5,459 nt of DNA from Nevskiales bacterium (lineage in GTDB: Bacteria; Pseudomonadota; Gammaproteobacteria; Nevskiales; Nevskiaceae), in the NCBI GenBank assembly GCA_022616655.1, contig JAKEEJ010000095.1, forward strand, positions 1-5,459, given 5' to 3'. Every line of letters starts with the position of its first letter. The stretch's first letter is position 1. The position numbers and the translations under genes were made by a program. The notes under the pieces were generated by a model. That model was not told where the DNA came from, ran no database searches, and worked only from the letters and a program-made list of their open reading frames with translations. Below are positions 1 through 5,459 of this stretch, piece by piece.

Positions 1-1
1 C

Positions 2-535
2 TACGCGGGGCTGCGTCCGGCGCGGGTGCAAAAGCTGGTGTGCCTCGACAGCCTGCTTCTGCCGGGCATGAACGCGGAGCAGGCGCCCCAGAACGCGCGC
101 CGCTGGCTCGACGGACTGCAGGATCCACCCCGGCAGAAGTTTTATTCCTCGTTCGAAGATCTGGCCGGGCGCATTCGCAAACGACACCCCAGGCTCTCGC
201 CGGAACGCGCGCGGTTCATCGCTCACTGCTGGGGGCGCGAGGACGGGTACGGCCGCATCGCGCTGTGCGCCGATCCCAAACATCGCCTGCCCCGACCGAC
301 GCTGTACCGGGTCGAGGAATCCGTCGCCGTTTGGAAAGAAGTAACCGCGCCGACCCTGTTTCTGGACGGCGAAGAGTCAGCACTGGCCAAGGCCATCCCC
401 AGAGAAGAAATCGTCCGCCGTCGCGCGGCCTTCCGCCGGCACCGCGAAGCCGCGCTGCCGGGTGCGGGCCACATGCTGCACTTCGACGCGCCGGAAGACA
501 CGGCCCGGAATATTGCAGCGTTTCTACAGGAATGA
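2..535 (+). CDS. alpha/beta-fold hydrolase, C-terminal part (5' end outside window)
   Basis: The frame is open from base 2, giving 177 residues before the TGA at 533-535. The fragment starts YAGLRPARVQKLVCLDS, which matches the helix and strand that follow the nucleophile elbow in alpha/beta hydrolases, so the G-x-S-x-G serine should lie roughly ten residues upstream of the window. The predicted catalytic His is in GAGHMLHFDAPE (fragment residue 157), followed by the typical final helix ending in AAFLQE. The acid is less clear: APTLFLDGEES (about 118-128) has Ser where many relatives have Asp, leaving D122 or E125 as candidates. The middle (about 25-110) is the variable cap region, rich in Arg. 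A GTG at 26 is not the real start, because homology continues upstream of it. Substrate cannot be told; an esterase, lipase or C-C/haloalkane-type hydrolase are all possible. It probably acts in the cytoplasm, but the N-terminus is unseen. The family call is firm, the specificity unknown. Confidence 0.85.
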   Translation, partial: YAGLRPARVQKLVCLDSLLLPGMNAEQAPQNARRWLDGLQDPPRQKFYSSFEDLAGRIRKRHPRLSPERARFIAHCWGREDGYGRIALCADPKHRLPRPTLYRVEESVAVWKEVTAPTLFLDGEESALAKAIPREEIVRRRAAFRRHREAALPGAGHMLHFDAPEDTARNIAAFLQE

Positions 536-536
536 A

Positions 537-558
537 GGGCGAACCGGCCCGTTCGCCT
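537..558 (+). terminator. hairpin just after the hydrolase stop (weak terminator or processing site)
   Basis: GGCGAAC (538-544) pairs perfectly with GTTCGCC (551-557) around a 6-nt loop CGGCCC, and a G-T wobble (537/558) extends the stem to 8 bp. The stem begins two bases after the hydrolase stop codon. The sequence directly 3' (CGCAACCCG) is not T-rich; T-rich bases appear only about 15 nt later (571-582). It is therefore not a textbook Rho-independent terminator. It could be a leaky terminator or a 3'-end-stabilising stem between the hydrolase and the SDR gene. Confidence 0.35.
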
Positions 559-614
559 CGCAACCCGAATCTGATTATTCTTGCGAAACCGCTCCAACCT
601 GCGTACTGCGATCC

Positions 615-1280
615 ATGAATACCGTGCGTCCTGTCTGTCTGATTGTGGGAGCCGGGCCGGGCATCGGCCAGGCCGTGGCGGTCGCTTTTGCGCGCGAAGG
701 TTGCGACGTCGCTTTGCTGTCCCGGCAGGCGGAAAAACTTGAAGTCCTCCGGCCGGCCATTGAAAAGGCCGGCGCGCGGGTGCGGTGCTACAGCGCCGAC
801 GCCGGCGACGAATCCGCGCTCCGCGGCCGGCTGGCGGAGGTGTGCCGGGACCTGGGCGATCCGGAGGTGTTGATCTACAACGCCGCGGCACTGACCACCG
901 GCAAGCCGACCGCCCTCGACAGCACGACGCTCGCGAAGGATTTCCAGGTGAACGTGACCGGCGCCCTCGTGTGCGTGCAGGCGCTGGCGCCGGCCCTGCG
1001 CGCCAGGGGCCGGGGCACCGTGCTGCTGACCGGCGGCGGTTTTGCCTACGAACCGGCGGCCAACTACGCCTCGTTGTCGCTGGGCAAGGCGGCCCTGCGC
1101 AACCTCACGTACTCGCTGGCGCAGGAACTGGGCGCTTCCGGAATTCACGTGGCGACGGTGACGGTCTACGGCTTCGTACAACCGGGTACGCATTTTGATC
1201 CGGCACGTATCGCCGAAGCGTACGTGCATCTGCACCGGCAACCGCCCGGCCGCTTTCAGACCGAACTGGTTTACAAATGA
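615..1280 (+). CDS. divergent short-chain dehydrogenase/reductase (SDR) family protein
   Basis: A 221-aa single-domain Rossmann protein. The glycine-rich dinucleotide site is VGAGPGIG (residues 11-18) after beta-1. A basic residue after beta-2 (LLSRQ, R37) suggests NADP(H) preference. D62 lies in the usual adenine-contacting loop (YSADAGD), YNAA (88-91) stands for the NNAG motif, and N113 in FQVNVTGAL is the structural/catalytic Asn. The active site is atypical. K158 is present in SLGKAALRNL, but the position four before it, normally Tyr of YxxxK, is L154; the position 13 before that, normally Ser, is G141 in LLTGGGFA. The nearest Tyr is Y151. At 221 aa it is somewhat shorter than the usual ~250. 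The ATG at 615 was chosen because the Rossmann strand begins a few residues later; starts further upstream would overlap the hydrolase. No clear Shine-Dalgarno is visible. It lies 79 nt after the hydrolase and 43 nt before glpD, and co-transcription is possible. It may be an atypical reductase or a non-catalytic NAD(P)-binding protein; the substrate is unknown. Confidence 0.88.
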   Translation: MNTVRPVCLIVGAGPGIGQAVAVAFAREGCDVALLSRQAEKLEVLRPAIEKAGARVRCYSADAGDESALRGRLAEVCRDLGDPEVLIYNAAALTTGKPTALDSTTLAKDFQVNVTGALVCVQALAPALRARGRGTVLLTGGGFAYEPAANYASLSLGKAALRNLTYSLAQELGASGIHVATVTVYGFVQPGTHFDPARIAEAYVHLHRQPPGRFQTELVYK

Positions 1281-1282
1281 AT

Positions 1283-1297
1283 CGCGCTGGCAGCGCG
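1283..1297 (+). other. small hairpin between SDR and glpD
   Basis: CGCGCT (1283-1288) and AGCGCG (1292-1297) form a perfect 6-bp stem with a 3-nt GGC loop, two bases after the SDR stop. No T tract follows, so it is not a Rho-independent terminator. In DNA this GC-rich it may be chance. If functional it would act as an RNA stability element within an SDR-glpD transcript. Confidence 0.2.
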
Positions 1298-1323
1298 CAG
1301 TAACGCCGGACAGACTCTGAACC

Positions 1324-2952
1324 ATGGCCGACGCATTCCCGTTGTCGCGCGCCCTGGCGCCCTTCTGGACGCGAACGTTTGACGTTCTGGTGATTGGCGG
1401 CGGCATCTACGGCGCCTGGACCGCCTACGACGCGGCGCTGCGCGGTCTGTCGGTGGCGTTGATTGAAAAGAACGACTGGGCCTCGGGCACCTCGTCCGCC
1501 TCCAGCAAACTGATCCACGGCGGCCTGCGTTACCTGGAGCATTACGACTTCGGTCTGGTGCGCGAGGCCCTGGTGGAGCGCCGCCTGTTGCATCGGCTGG
1601 CGCCGCACCTGGTACGGCCGCTGGATTTTGTGATGCCGGTGTGGGAAGGGCCGCGGGCCTCCCGGTTCCTGCTGTCCGCCGGTCTGTTTCTCTACGATCT
1701 GCTGGGCGGTCGCGGCCAGCCCGTGTCGTGGCACAGACGCTATTCAGCGCCGGAGTTGCTGCACGAGTTTCCCTGGCTGGACCCGCAGCGGCTGCTGGGC
1801 GGATTCCGTTATGGCGATTGCCAGCACGACGACGCCCGTACCACGCTGACCGTGGTGGCGGCCGCACAGGGCGCCGGCGCCGTGGTGGCCAATCAGCTGG
1901 GGGCCGAAGAACTGCTGCACGACGCGGCGGGCGTGCGCGGCGCCCGCGTACGGGACGGGGTGAGCCGTCAGACGTTTGAAGTGCACGCGCGCACGGTGGT
2001 CAACGCCGCCGGTCCCTGGGCCCCCGGCCTGCTCGGAACGGCGGGTCCGAACGTCGAACAGATCAAGGGCACGCACCTCGTACTGCCGGCGATTCCGGGC
2101 TGCACGACGGCTTTTCTGCTGACCGCCGCGGACGGACGGGTGTTCTTCGTCATTCCCTGGCAGGGACGCACGCTGGTCGGTACGACGGAGGAAGAAATCA
2201 CCGACCCCAACCGTGTGGGCGCCACTGACGACGACGTCCGTTACCTGCTGGAAAGCGTCCGGCGTGGACTGCCGGGAATCCCCTGGACCGAAAACGACGT
2301 GATTGCGCGCTTTGCCGGCGTGCGCACCCTGCAGGCCGAGCGCACCGAAAACCTGGCGGCGGTGACGCGTGAATTCACTCTGCTCGAGCCGCAGCCCCGG
2401 ATGCTCCTGCCGCTGGGCGGGAAATTCACCACCGCGCGCCGGGAAGCGGCACATATCGTGGATCGGCTGCAAGCCCTTCTGGGCGTGAAGCGAACGCCCA
2501 CTCGGACTGCCCGCCGGCCTTTGCCCGGAACGCCGGAAACGGAGGAGCCCTTCGAGCGCTGGCAGGCGGCGGTGATTCCCCTGTTGGGCCGGCGCGGCGT
2601 GGACCGGCTGGCGGCACAGGCCCTCACCCTGCGTTACGGCACCCGGGTGACCCGCATTGCCGAACTGCTGGCGGAAAATCCGCACTGGAGCGCGCGCCTC
2701 CATCCCGAACTGCCGTTCATTACGGCCGAAGCGGTACTGGCCGTGCGGGATGAAATGGCGCTGTCACTGGAAGACGTGATCCGTCGGCGCCTGCCGCTGG
2801 CGCTGCTGGTGCGTCCCGAGCCGCCGTGGTTGGAACGGCTGGCGGGGATTCTGGCGCCCGAGTGGCGGCGGGATCCGGCGGAGCTTGTGGCCGAATATGC
2901 ACGCGCCTCCGGGGCGCGCGCCTTCACAACATCCCGAGCGGGCGCAGAATGA
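1324..2952 (+). CDS. glpD: FAD-dependent glycerol-3-phosphate dehydrogenase (GlpD family)
   Basis: A 542-aa flavoenzyme expected to oxidise sn-glycerol-3-phosphate to dihydroxyacetone phosphate and pass electrons to quinone at the inner face of the cytoplasmic membrane. The N-terminal FAD site is VLVIGGGIYG (21-30) with E48 ending beta-2. The family signature SGTSSASSKLIHGGLRYL follows at 54-71. Other matches are VNAAGPW (226-232), IKGTHLVLP (247-255), GTTEEE (286-291), AGVRTL (331-336), VTREF (347-351) and LGGKFTTAR (364-372). In E. coli GlpD the equivalent Arg, Arg and Lys bind the substrate phosphate; all three seem kept here, while the usual Pro of GVRPL is Thr and the Tyr of TTYR is Ala. 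The C-terminal domain (about 400-530) contains AVRDEMALSLEDVIRRR (473-489), typical of GlpD. It is about 40 residues longer than E. coli GlpD (501 aa), with a short N-terminal lead and a low-complexity tail. The ATG at 1324 sits about 19 residues before the FAD strand; no strong Shine-Dalgarno is seen. No glpK, glpF or glpR is in the window. Its 3' end overlaps the convergent sanA-like gene. Confidence 0.92.
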   Translation: MADAFPLSRALAPFWTRTFDVLVIGGGIYGAWTAYDAALRGLSVALIEKNDWASGTSSASSKLIHGGLRYLEHYDFGLVREALVERRLLHRLAPHLVRPLDFVMPVWEGPRASRFLLSAGLFLYDLLGGRGQPVSWHRRYSAPELLHEFPWLDPQRLLGGFRYGDCQHDDARTTLTVVAAAQGAGAVVANQLGAEELLHDAAGVRGARVRDGVSRQTFEVHARTVVNAAGPWAPGLLGTAGPNVEQIKGTHLVLPAIPGCTTAFLLTAADGRVFFVIPWQGRTLVGTTEEEITDPNRVGATDDDVRYLLESVRRGLPGIPWTENDVIARFAGVRTLQAERTENLAAVTREFTLLEPQPRMLLPLGGKFTTARREAAHIVDRLQALLGVKRTPTRTARRPLPGTPETEEPFERWQAAVIPLLGRRGVDRLAAQALTLRYGTRVTRIAELLAENPHWSARLHPELPFITAEAVLAVRDEMALSLEDVIRRRLPLALLVRPEPPWLERLAGILAPEWRRDPAELVAEYARASGARAFTTSRAGAE

Positions 2953-3553
2953 ACAGATCGAACACCGCCAGGGTGCGCGCGAAAATCTCGCGCGGTGGAT
3001 GACGGAACCCGTACCCGGCCTGGTTCTGCAGTGACGCCACGTATCCCACCGCCTGCAATCCCTGCTTGCGCGCCAGAAACAGGGCGCGGTAGGCGTGGTA
3101 TTTCTGCGTGACGATCGTCACGCGCTCCAGGCCGAACACCGTGCTGGCCCGTGAAACGGAATCCAGCGTGCGGTCGCCGGCAAAGTCCAGGAGGATGGCG
3201 TCTTCCGGCACACCGGCCTCCCGCAAGGCCTCGAACATCCGCCGGGGTTCGTTGTAGCGCGCGTCCGGATTGGCGCCGCTGACAATCAGACGCCGGACTT
3301 TACCGGTCTGGAACAGCTCCGCCGCCGCCTGGATACGACCGTGGAACTGCGGGTTGGGATCACCGCCGCGGGTGTAGGGGCTGGTGCCCAGCACCAGGCC
3401 CACCTCGTTTTCCGGCAGCAGGGCGCCGTCCTGGTACAGGTAAGCATCGGTGCTGTTGATCACCCAGCGGTTGCATAACAACACGATCAGCACCACCAAA
3501 CCGAACAACCACGGGAGATTGCGACGCAAACGGCGGCGGAACCGTGCGGACAT
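2924..3553 (-). CDS. sanA: SanA/YdcF-family (DUF218) envelope protein
   Basis: A 209-aa protein with a basic N-terminus (RFRRRLRRNLP), then one hydrophobic segment at about residues 14-29 (LFGLVVLIVLLCN), expected to anchor it in the inner membrane with the rest in the periplasm. The DUF218 domain follows: VGLVLGTSPY (51-60), HGRIQAAAELFQTGKV (71-86), LIVSGANPD (89-97), NEPRRM (101-106), the strong SanA-type block LDFAGDRTLDSVSRA (122-136), and TQKYHAYRALFLA (149-161). E. coli SanA (about 239 aa) is implicated in the envelope barrier and vancomycin tolerance; its biochemical reaction is not settled. The start ATG (3551-3553) has an AGGAG Shine-Dalgarno 8 nt upstream, which decides it. It lies 32 nt downstream of the vWA gene and is probably co-transcribed with it. 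Its last 29 nt overlap the end of glpD on the other strand. The family is confident; use of the symbol sanA is by similarity. Confidence 0.88.
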   Translation of the reverse strand: MSARFRRRLRRNLPWLFGLVVLIVLLCNRWVINSTDAYLYQDGALLPENEVGLVLGTSPYTRGGDPNPQFHGRIQAAAELFQTGKVRRLIVSGANPDARYNEPRRMFEALREAGVPEDAILLDFAGDRTLDSVSRASTVFGLERVTIVTQKYHAYRALFLARKQGLQAVGYVASLQNQAGYGFRHPPREIFARTLAVFDLFILRPLGML

Positions 3554-3561
3554 TCAGAGCG

Positions 3562-3566
3562 CTCCT
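3562..3566 (-). promoter_or_regulatory. Shine-Dalgarno of the sanA-like gene
   Basis: On the minus strand the sequence reads AGGAG, then 8 nt, then ATG at 3553-3551. It falls in the 32-nt gap after the vWA gene, supports the chosen sanA start, and allows independent translation within a shared transcript. It is the only strong Shine-Dalgarno seen upstream of any start in the window. Confidence 0.75.
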
Positions 3567-3585
3567 GTGCCGGCGATCATCATAC

Positions 3586-4764
3586 TCAATGGCCCAGCCG
3601 GCGCATCGCGCCGTCCAGGCCCGCCAGCGTCAGCGGAAACATGCGGTCTTTGCCGAGCAGCTCCTGCGTCAGCTGCACCGACGGCGTGTGCTCCCAGTTC
3701 CCTTCGCGCTCCGGGTTGAGCCAGATGGCGTGGGGATAATAATCGAGCAGACGCTGGAACCACACGGCGCCGGCCTGCTCGTTCCAATGTTCGACGCTGC
3801 CGCCGGGAGACATGATTTCATACGGACTCATGGTGGCGTCGCCGACAAAAATGAGTTTGTAGTCGGGCGGGTAGCGGTGCAGCACGTCGAAGACCGGCAC
3901 ACGCTCGGCGTGGCGGCGGTGATTGTCCTTCCACACGCTTTCGTAAACAAAGTTGTGGAAATAGTAATACTCCAGGTGCTTGAACTCGGTGCGGCACGCC
4001 GAAAACAGCTCCTCGCAGGTGTGTACGTGCGCGTCCATGCTGCCGCCCACGTCCAGGAACAACAGCACCTTCACCGCGTTGTGCCGTTCCGGCATCATCC
4101 GGATGTCCAGCCAGCCGGCATTGCGGGCGGTACGGCGGATCGTGTCGTCCAGATCCAGGATCTCGCTGGCGCCCTCGCGCGCGAAGCGGCGCAGGCGCCG
4201 CAGGGCCAGCTTGATGTTGCGCAGACCCAGCTCCAGCGAGTCGTCCAGGTTGCGGTACTCGCGCCGTTCCCAGACTTTCACGGCGCGACGGTGCCGGCTC
4301 TCTCCGCCAATCCGGATCCCTTCGGGGTTGTAGCCCGAATGACCGAACGGCGAGGTGCCGCCGGTGCCAATCCACTTCGAACCGCCCTGGTGCCGGCCCT
4401 GCTGTTCCTCCAGACGTTTTTTCAGTGTCTCCATCAGTTTGTCCCAGCCGCCGAGTGCCTGGATTTTCCGTTTTTCCTCTTCCGACAGGAGACGGTCCAC
4501 CGCCTGGCGCAACCACTCCTCCGGAATCCGGCCGTGCAGATCTCCCACCGCGTTTTCAACCCCCTTGAAATACGCGGCAAACGCCCGGTCGAAACGATCG
4601 AACTGCGTTTCGTCCTTGACCAGCGTGGTGCGCGCCAGATGGTAGAAATCGTCCATGGAAAAAACCGCCACGTGCCGGAACAGCGCGTCCAGCAGCGTGA
4701 GCAGTTCCGACAGGCTGGTCTTGAGACCCGCCTCGCGCAACGCAAAGAAAAAACCGAAGAGCAT
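3586..4764 (-). CDS. CoxE-like von Willebrand factor A (vWA) domain protein
   Basis: A 392-aa soluble protein with no signal peptide or clear membrane segment; MLFGFFFALR at the N-terminus is a short hydrophobic start typical of the family. An alpha-helical N-terminal part (about 1-120) includes SMDDFYHLARTTLVKDETQF (36-55), followed by a Gly-rich linker GTGGTSPFGHSGYNPEGIRI (133-152) and a basic helix pair (about 158-215). The vWA domain starts at VKVLLFLDVGGSMDAHV (231-247). Its MIDAS is D238-V-G-G-S242, i.e. DxGxS rather than DxSxS. Later family blocks are FKHLEYYYFHNFVYE (261-275), DYKLIFVGDATMSPYEI (301-317, with D309 a likely metal ligand), PGGSVEHWNEQAG (320-332) and FPLTLAGLDGAMRRL (376-390). 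Such proteins usually work with a MoxR-type AAA+ ATPase in metal-centre insertion or complex assembly; none is in the window. An in-frame TAG about 30 nt upstream makes the ATG at 4764 the only good start. Its start faces the alkA-like gene at 14 nt, and sanA follows downstream. The physiological role is unknown. Confidence 0.87.
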   Translation of the reverse strand: MLFGFFFALREAGLKTSLSELLTLLDALFRHVAVFSMDDFYHLARTTLVKDETQFDRFDRAFAAYFKGVENAVGDLHGRIPEEWLRQAVDRLLSEEEKRKIQALGGWDKLMETLKKRLEEQQGRHQGGSKWIGTGGTSPFGHSGYNPEGIRIGGESRHRRAVKVWERREYRNLDDSLELGLRNIKLALRRLRRFAREGASEILDLDDTIRRTARNAGWLDIRMMPERHNAVKVLLFLDVGGSMDAHVHTCEELFSACRTEFKHLEYYYFHNFVYESVWKDNHRRHAERVPVFDVLHRYPPDYKLIFVGDATMSPYEIMSPGGSVEHWNEQAGAVWFQRLLDYYPHAIWLNPEREGNWEHTPSVQLTQELLGKDRMFPLTLAGLDGAMRRLGH

Positions 4765-4778
4765 GCGAAAATCCAGTG

Positions 4779-5429
4779 ATGACCGATTCGAATTCTACCC
4801 GTGTTTCCGCCCGGATCCGGCAGGCGGAGCGGCATCTGTCCCGCGCCGATCCGGTGCTGGCACGCCTGATCCGTGCTCACGGCCCCTGCACGTTGGGCCG
4901 CCGGCCGGCCGATCCTTTCCATACGCTGGCCACCTCCATCATCAGTCAGCAGTTGTCCACCCGGGCGGCGAGCACCATCCAGGAGCGGGTTGCGGCGCGG
5001 GTCGGCGCCCACCCCCGTCTGGCACCGGCACATTTTCTCGGCGTGTCTCACGAAACGCTGCGGGCCTGCGGACTGTCGAACGCCAAGGCCCGCTGGCTCA
5101 GGGACATCGCGGGCCGGGTACACCGCGGCGAGTTCTCCTTCGGCGCGCTGATCACCCTGGACGACGCCGCCGCCCTCGAAACGCTGGACGCCCTGCCCGG
5201 CGTCGGCCGCTGGACGGCCGAGATGTTTCTGATCTTCGCGCTGGGCCGTCCGGACCTTTTCGCCATGGACGACATCGGGCTGCGGCGCAGCGTGAATACG
5301 CTCTACGGTCGGGGCCGCCGGCTCTCCGATCGCCGCACCTTGGACATTGCGCAGCGCTGGGCGCCGTACCGCTCGGTAGCCAGCTGGTACCTCTGGCGTT
5401 TCGTCGAGGGCGAGAATCCGGCCTGGTGA
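4779..5429 (+). CDS. alkA: AlkA-type DNA-3-methyladenine glycosylase II (HhH-GPD)
   Basis: A 216-aa base-excision repair enzyme expected to cleave the N-glycosidic bond of alkylated purines such as 3-methyladenine. The HhH-GPD fold spans roughly residues 45-205. FHTLATSIISQQLSTRAAST (47-66) is the typical first helix, and LSNAKARWLRDIA (99-111) the helix before the hairpin. The helix-hairpin-helix is LDALPGVGRWTAEMFLIF (136-153). The catalytic Asp is in FAMDDIGLRRSV (161-172), most likely D165 by alignment with D238 of E. coli AlkA. WAPYRSVASWYLWRF (194-208) is the family's terminal helix. It lacks the extra N-terminal domain of E. coli AlkA (282 aa), so it is a compact form. No Cys-rich Fe-S motif of the EndoIII/MutY type is present, and the catalytic Lys of OGG/Nth enzymes is absent. 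ATG at 4779 is preferred; a GTG at 4776 is in frame just before. No strong Shine-Dalgarno is visible. The promoter must lie inside the 5' part of the divergent vWA gene. The symbol is given by similarity. Confidence 0.9.
   Translation: MTDSNSTRVSARIRQAERHLSRADPVLARLIRAHGPCTLGRRPADPFHTLATSIISQQLSTRAASTIQERVAARVGAHPRLAPAHFLGVSHETLRACGLSNAKARWLRDIAGRVHRGEFSFGALITLDDAAALETLDALPGVGRWTAEMFLIFALGRPDLFAMDDIGLRRSVNTLYGRGRRLSDRRTLDIAQRWAPYRSVASWYLWRFVEGENPAW
4792..4797 (-). promoter_or_regulatory. possible -10 box for the vWA-sanA operon
   Basis: On the minus strand TAGAAT matches the sigma-70 -10 consensus at 5 of 6 positions and lies 27 nt upstream of the vWA start, so a transcript starting near 4785 would have a leader of about 20 nt. 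No good -35 is seen at 17 nt spacing, and the site lies inside the first codons of the alkA-like gene. A weak candidate only. Confidence 0.25.
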
Positions 5430-5459
5430 GAAGACGGGCCGCCTCGCCGGTATGGGGCA

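Noticed and set aside
552..581. Sigma-70-like promoter for the SDR (TTCGCC ... TATTCT, 576-581)
   Set aside because: The -10 matches only 4 of 6 and the -35 about 3 of 6, and the -35 falls within the hairpin. Not better than chance.
462..614. N-terminal extension of the SDR reading frame to an ATG at 462
   Set aside because: The extra residues overlap the hydrolase C-terminus, cross the hairpin and show no homology. The Rossmann fold begins just after the ATG at 615.
216..1406. Minus-strand open frame of 396 codons across the hydrolase, SDR and start of glpD
   Set aside because: Arg/Gly/Pro-rich translation with no domain, and it overlaps three well-supported plus-strand genes. It is in triplet register with the SDR, so it is a GC-driven shadow.
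1744..2703. Minus-strand open frame of 319 codons antisense to glpD
   Set aside because: No domain is recognisable, and it lies inside a strongly supported GlpD coding region with consistent family motifs.
3544..4779. Plus-strand open frame of 411 codons antisense to the vWA gene
   Set aside because: It shares triplet boundaries with the vWA gene, so its stops would need sense TTA, CTA or TCA codons, which are rare in high-GC genes. The translation shows no recognisable domain, while the minus-strand protein matches a known family along its length.
5426..5459. Possible start of a further plus-strand gene (GTG at 5426 overlapping the alkA-like stop, or ATG at 5452)
   Set aside because: Only about 30 bases remain and no Shine-Dalgarno or family signature can be judged, so a gene cannot be supported.

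Overview
The window is high-GC bacterial DNA, densely packed with genes. The protein families (SanA/DUF218, GlpD, a CoxE-like von Willebrand protein, a compact AlkA-type glycosylase) and the codon usage fit a gammaproteobacterium, possibly of Chromatiales type. That placement is inference from family resemblance only; there is no rRNA or other phylogenetic marker.

Plus strand, left part (1-2952): the C-terminal part of an alpha/beta-hydrolase that runs in from outside the window; then, after a 79-nt gap holding a hairpin, a short SDR-fold protein lacking the usual catalytic Ser and Tyr; then, 43 nt further on, an FAD-dependent glycerol-3-phosphate dehydrogenase (glpD-like) of 542 aa. All three are co-oriented, but their functions do not form an obvious pathway.

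Minus strand, middle part (4764-2924): a CoxE-like vWA protein of 392 aa, followed 32 nt later by a SanA-like DUF218 membrane protein of 209 aa with a clear Shine-Dalgarno. These two probably form an operon. The SanA-like gene converges on glpD, and the two coding regions overlap tail to tail by 29 nt.

Plus strand, right part (4779-5429): an AlkA-type HhH-GPD DNA glycosylase of 216 aa, divergent from the vWA gene, with only 14 nt between the two start codons. The last 30 nt hold no supportable gene.

There are no RNA genes, mobile elements, CRISPR arrays or sizeable repeats, and no gene-free stretch over 80 nt. I regard this as an ordinary chromosomal housekeeping/accessory region. The points most worth a second look are the SDR with an eroded active site, the vWA protein without an adjacent MoxR-type ATPase, and the two tight gene junctions (convergent overlap and 14-nt divergent gap). 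I see no convincing new multi-gene system.
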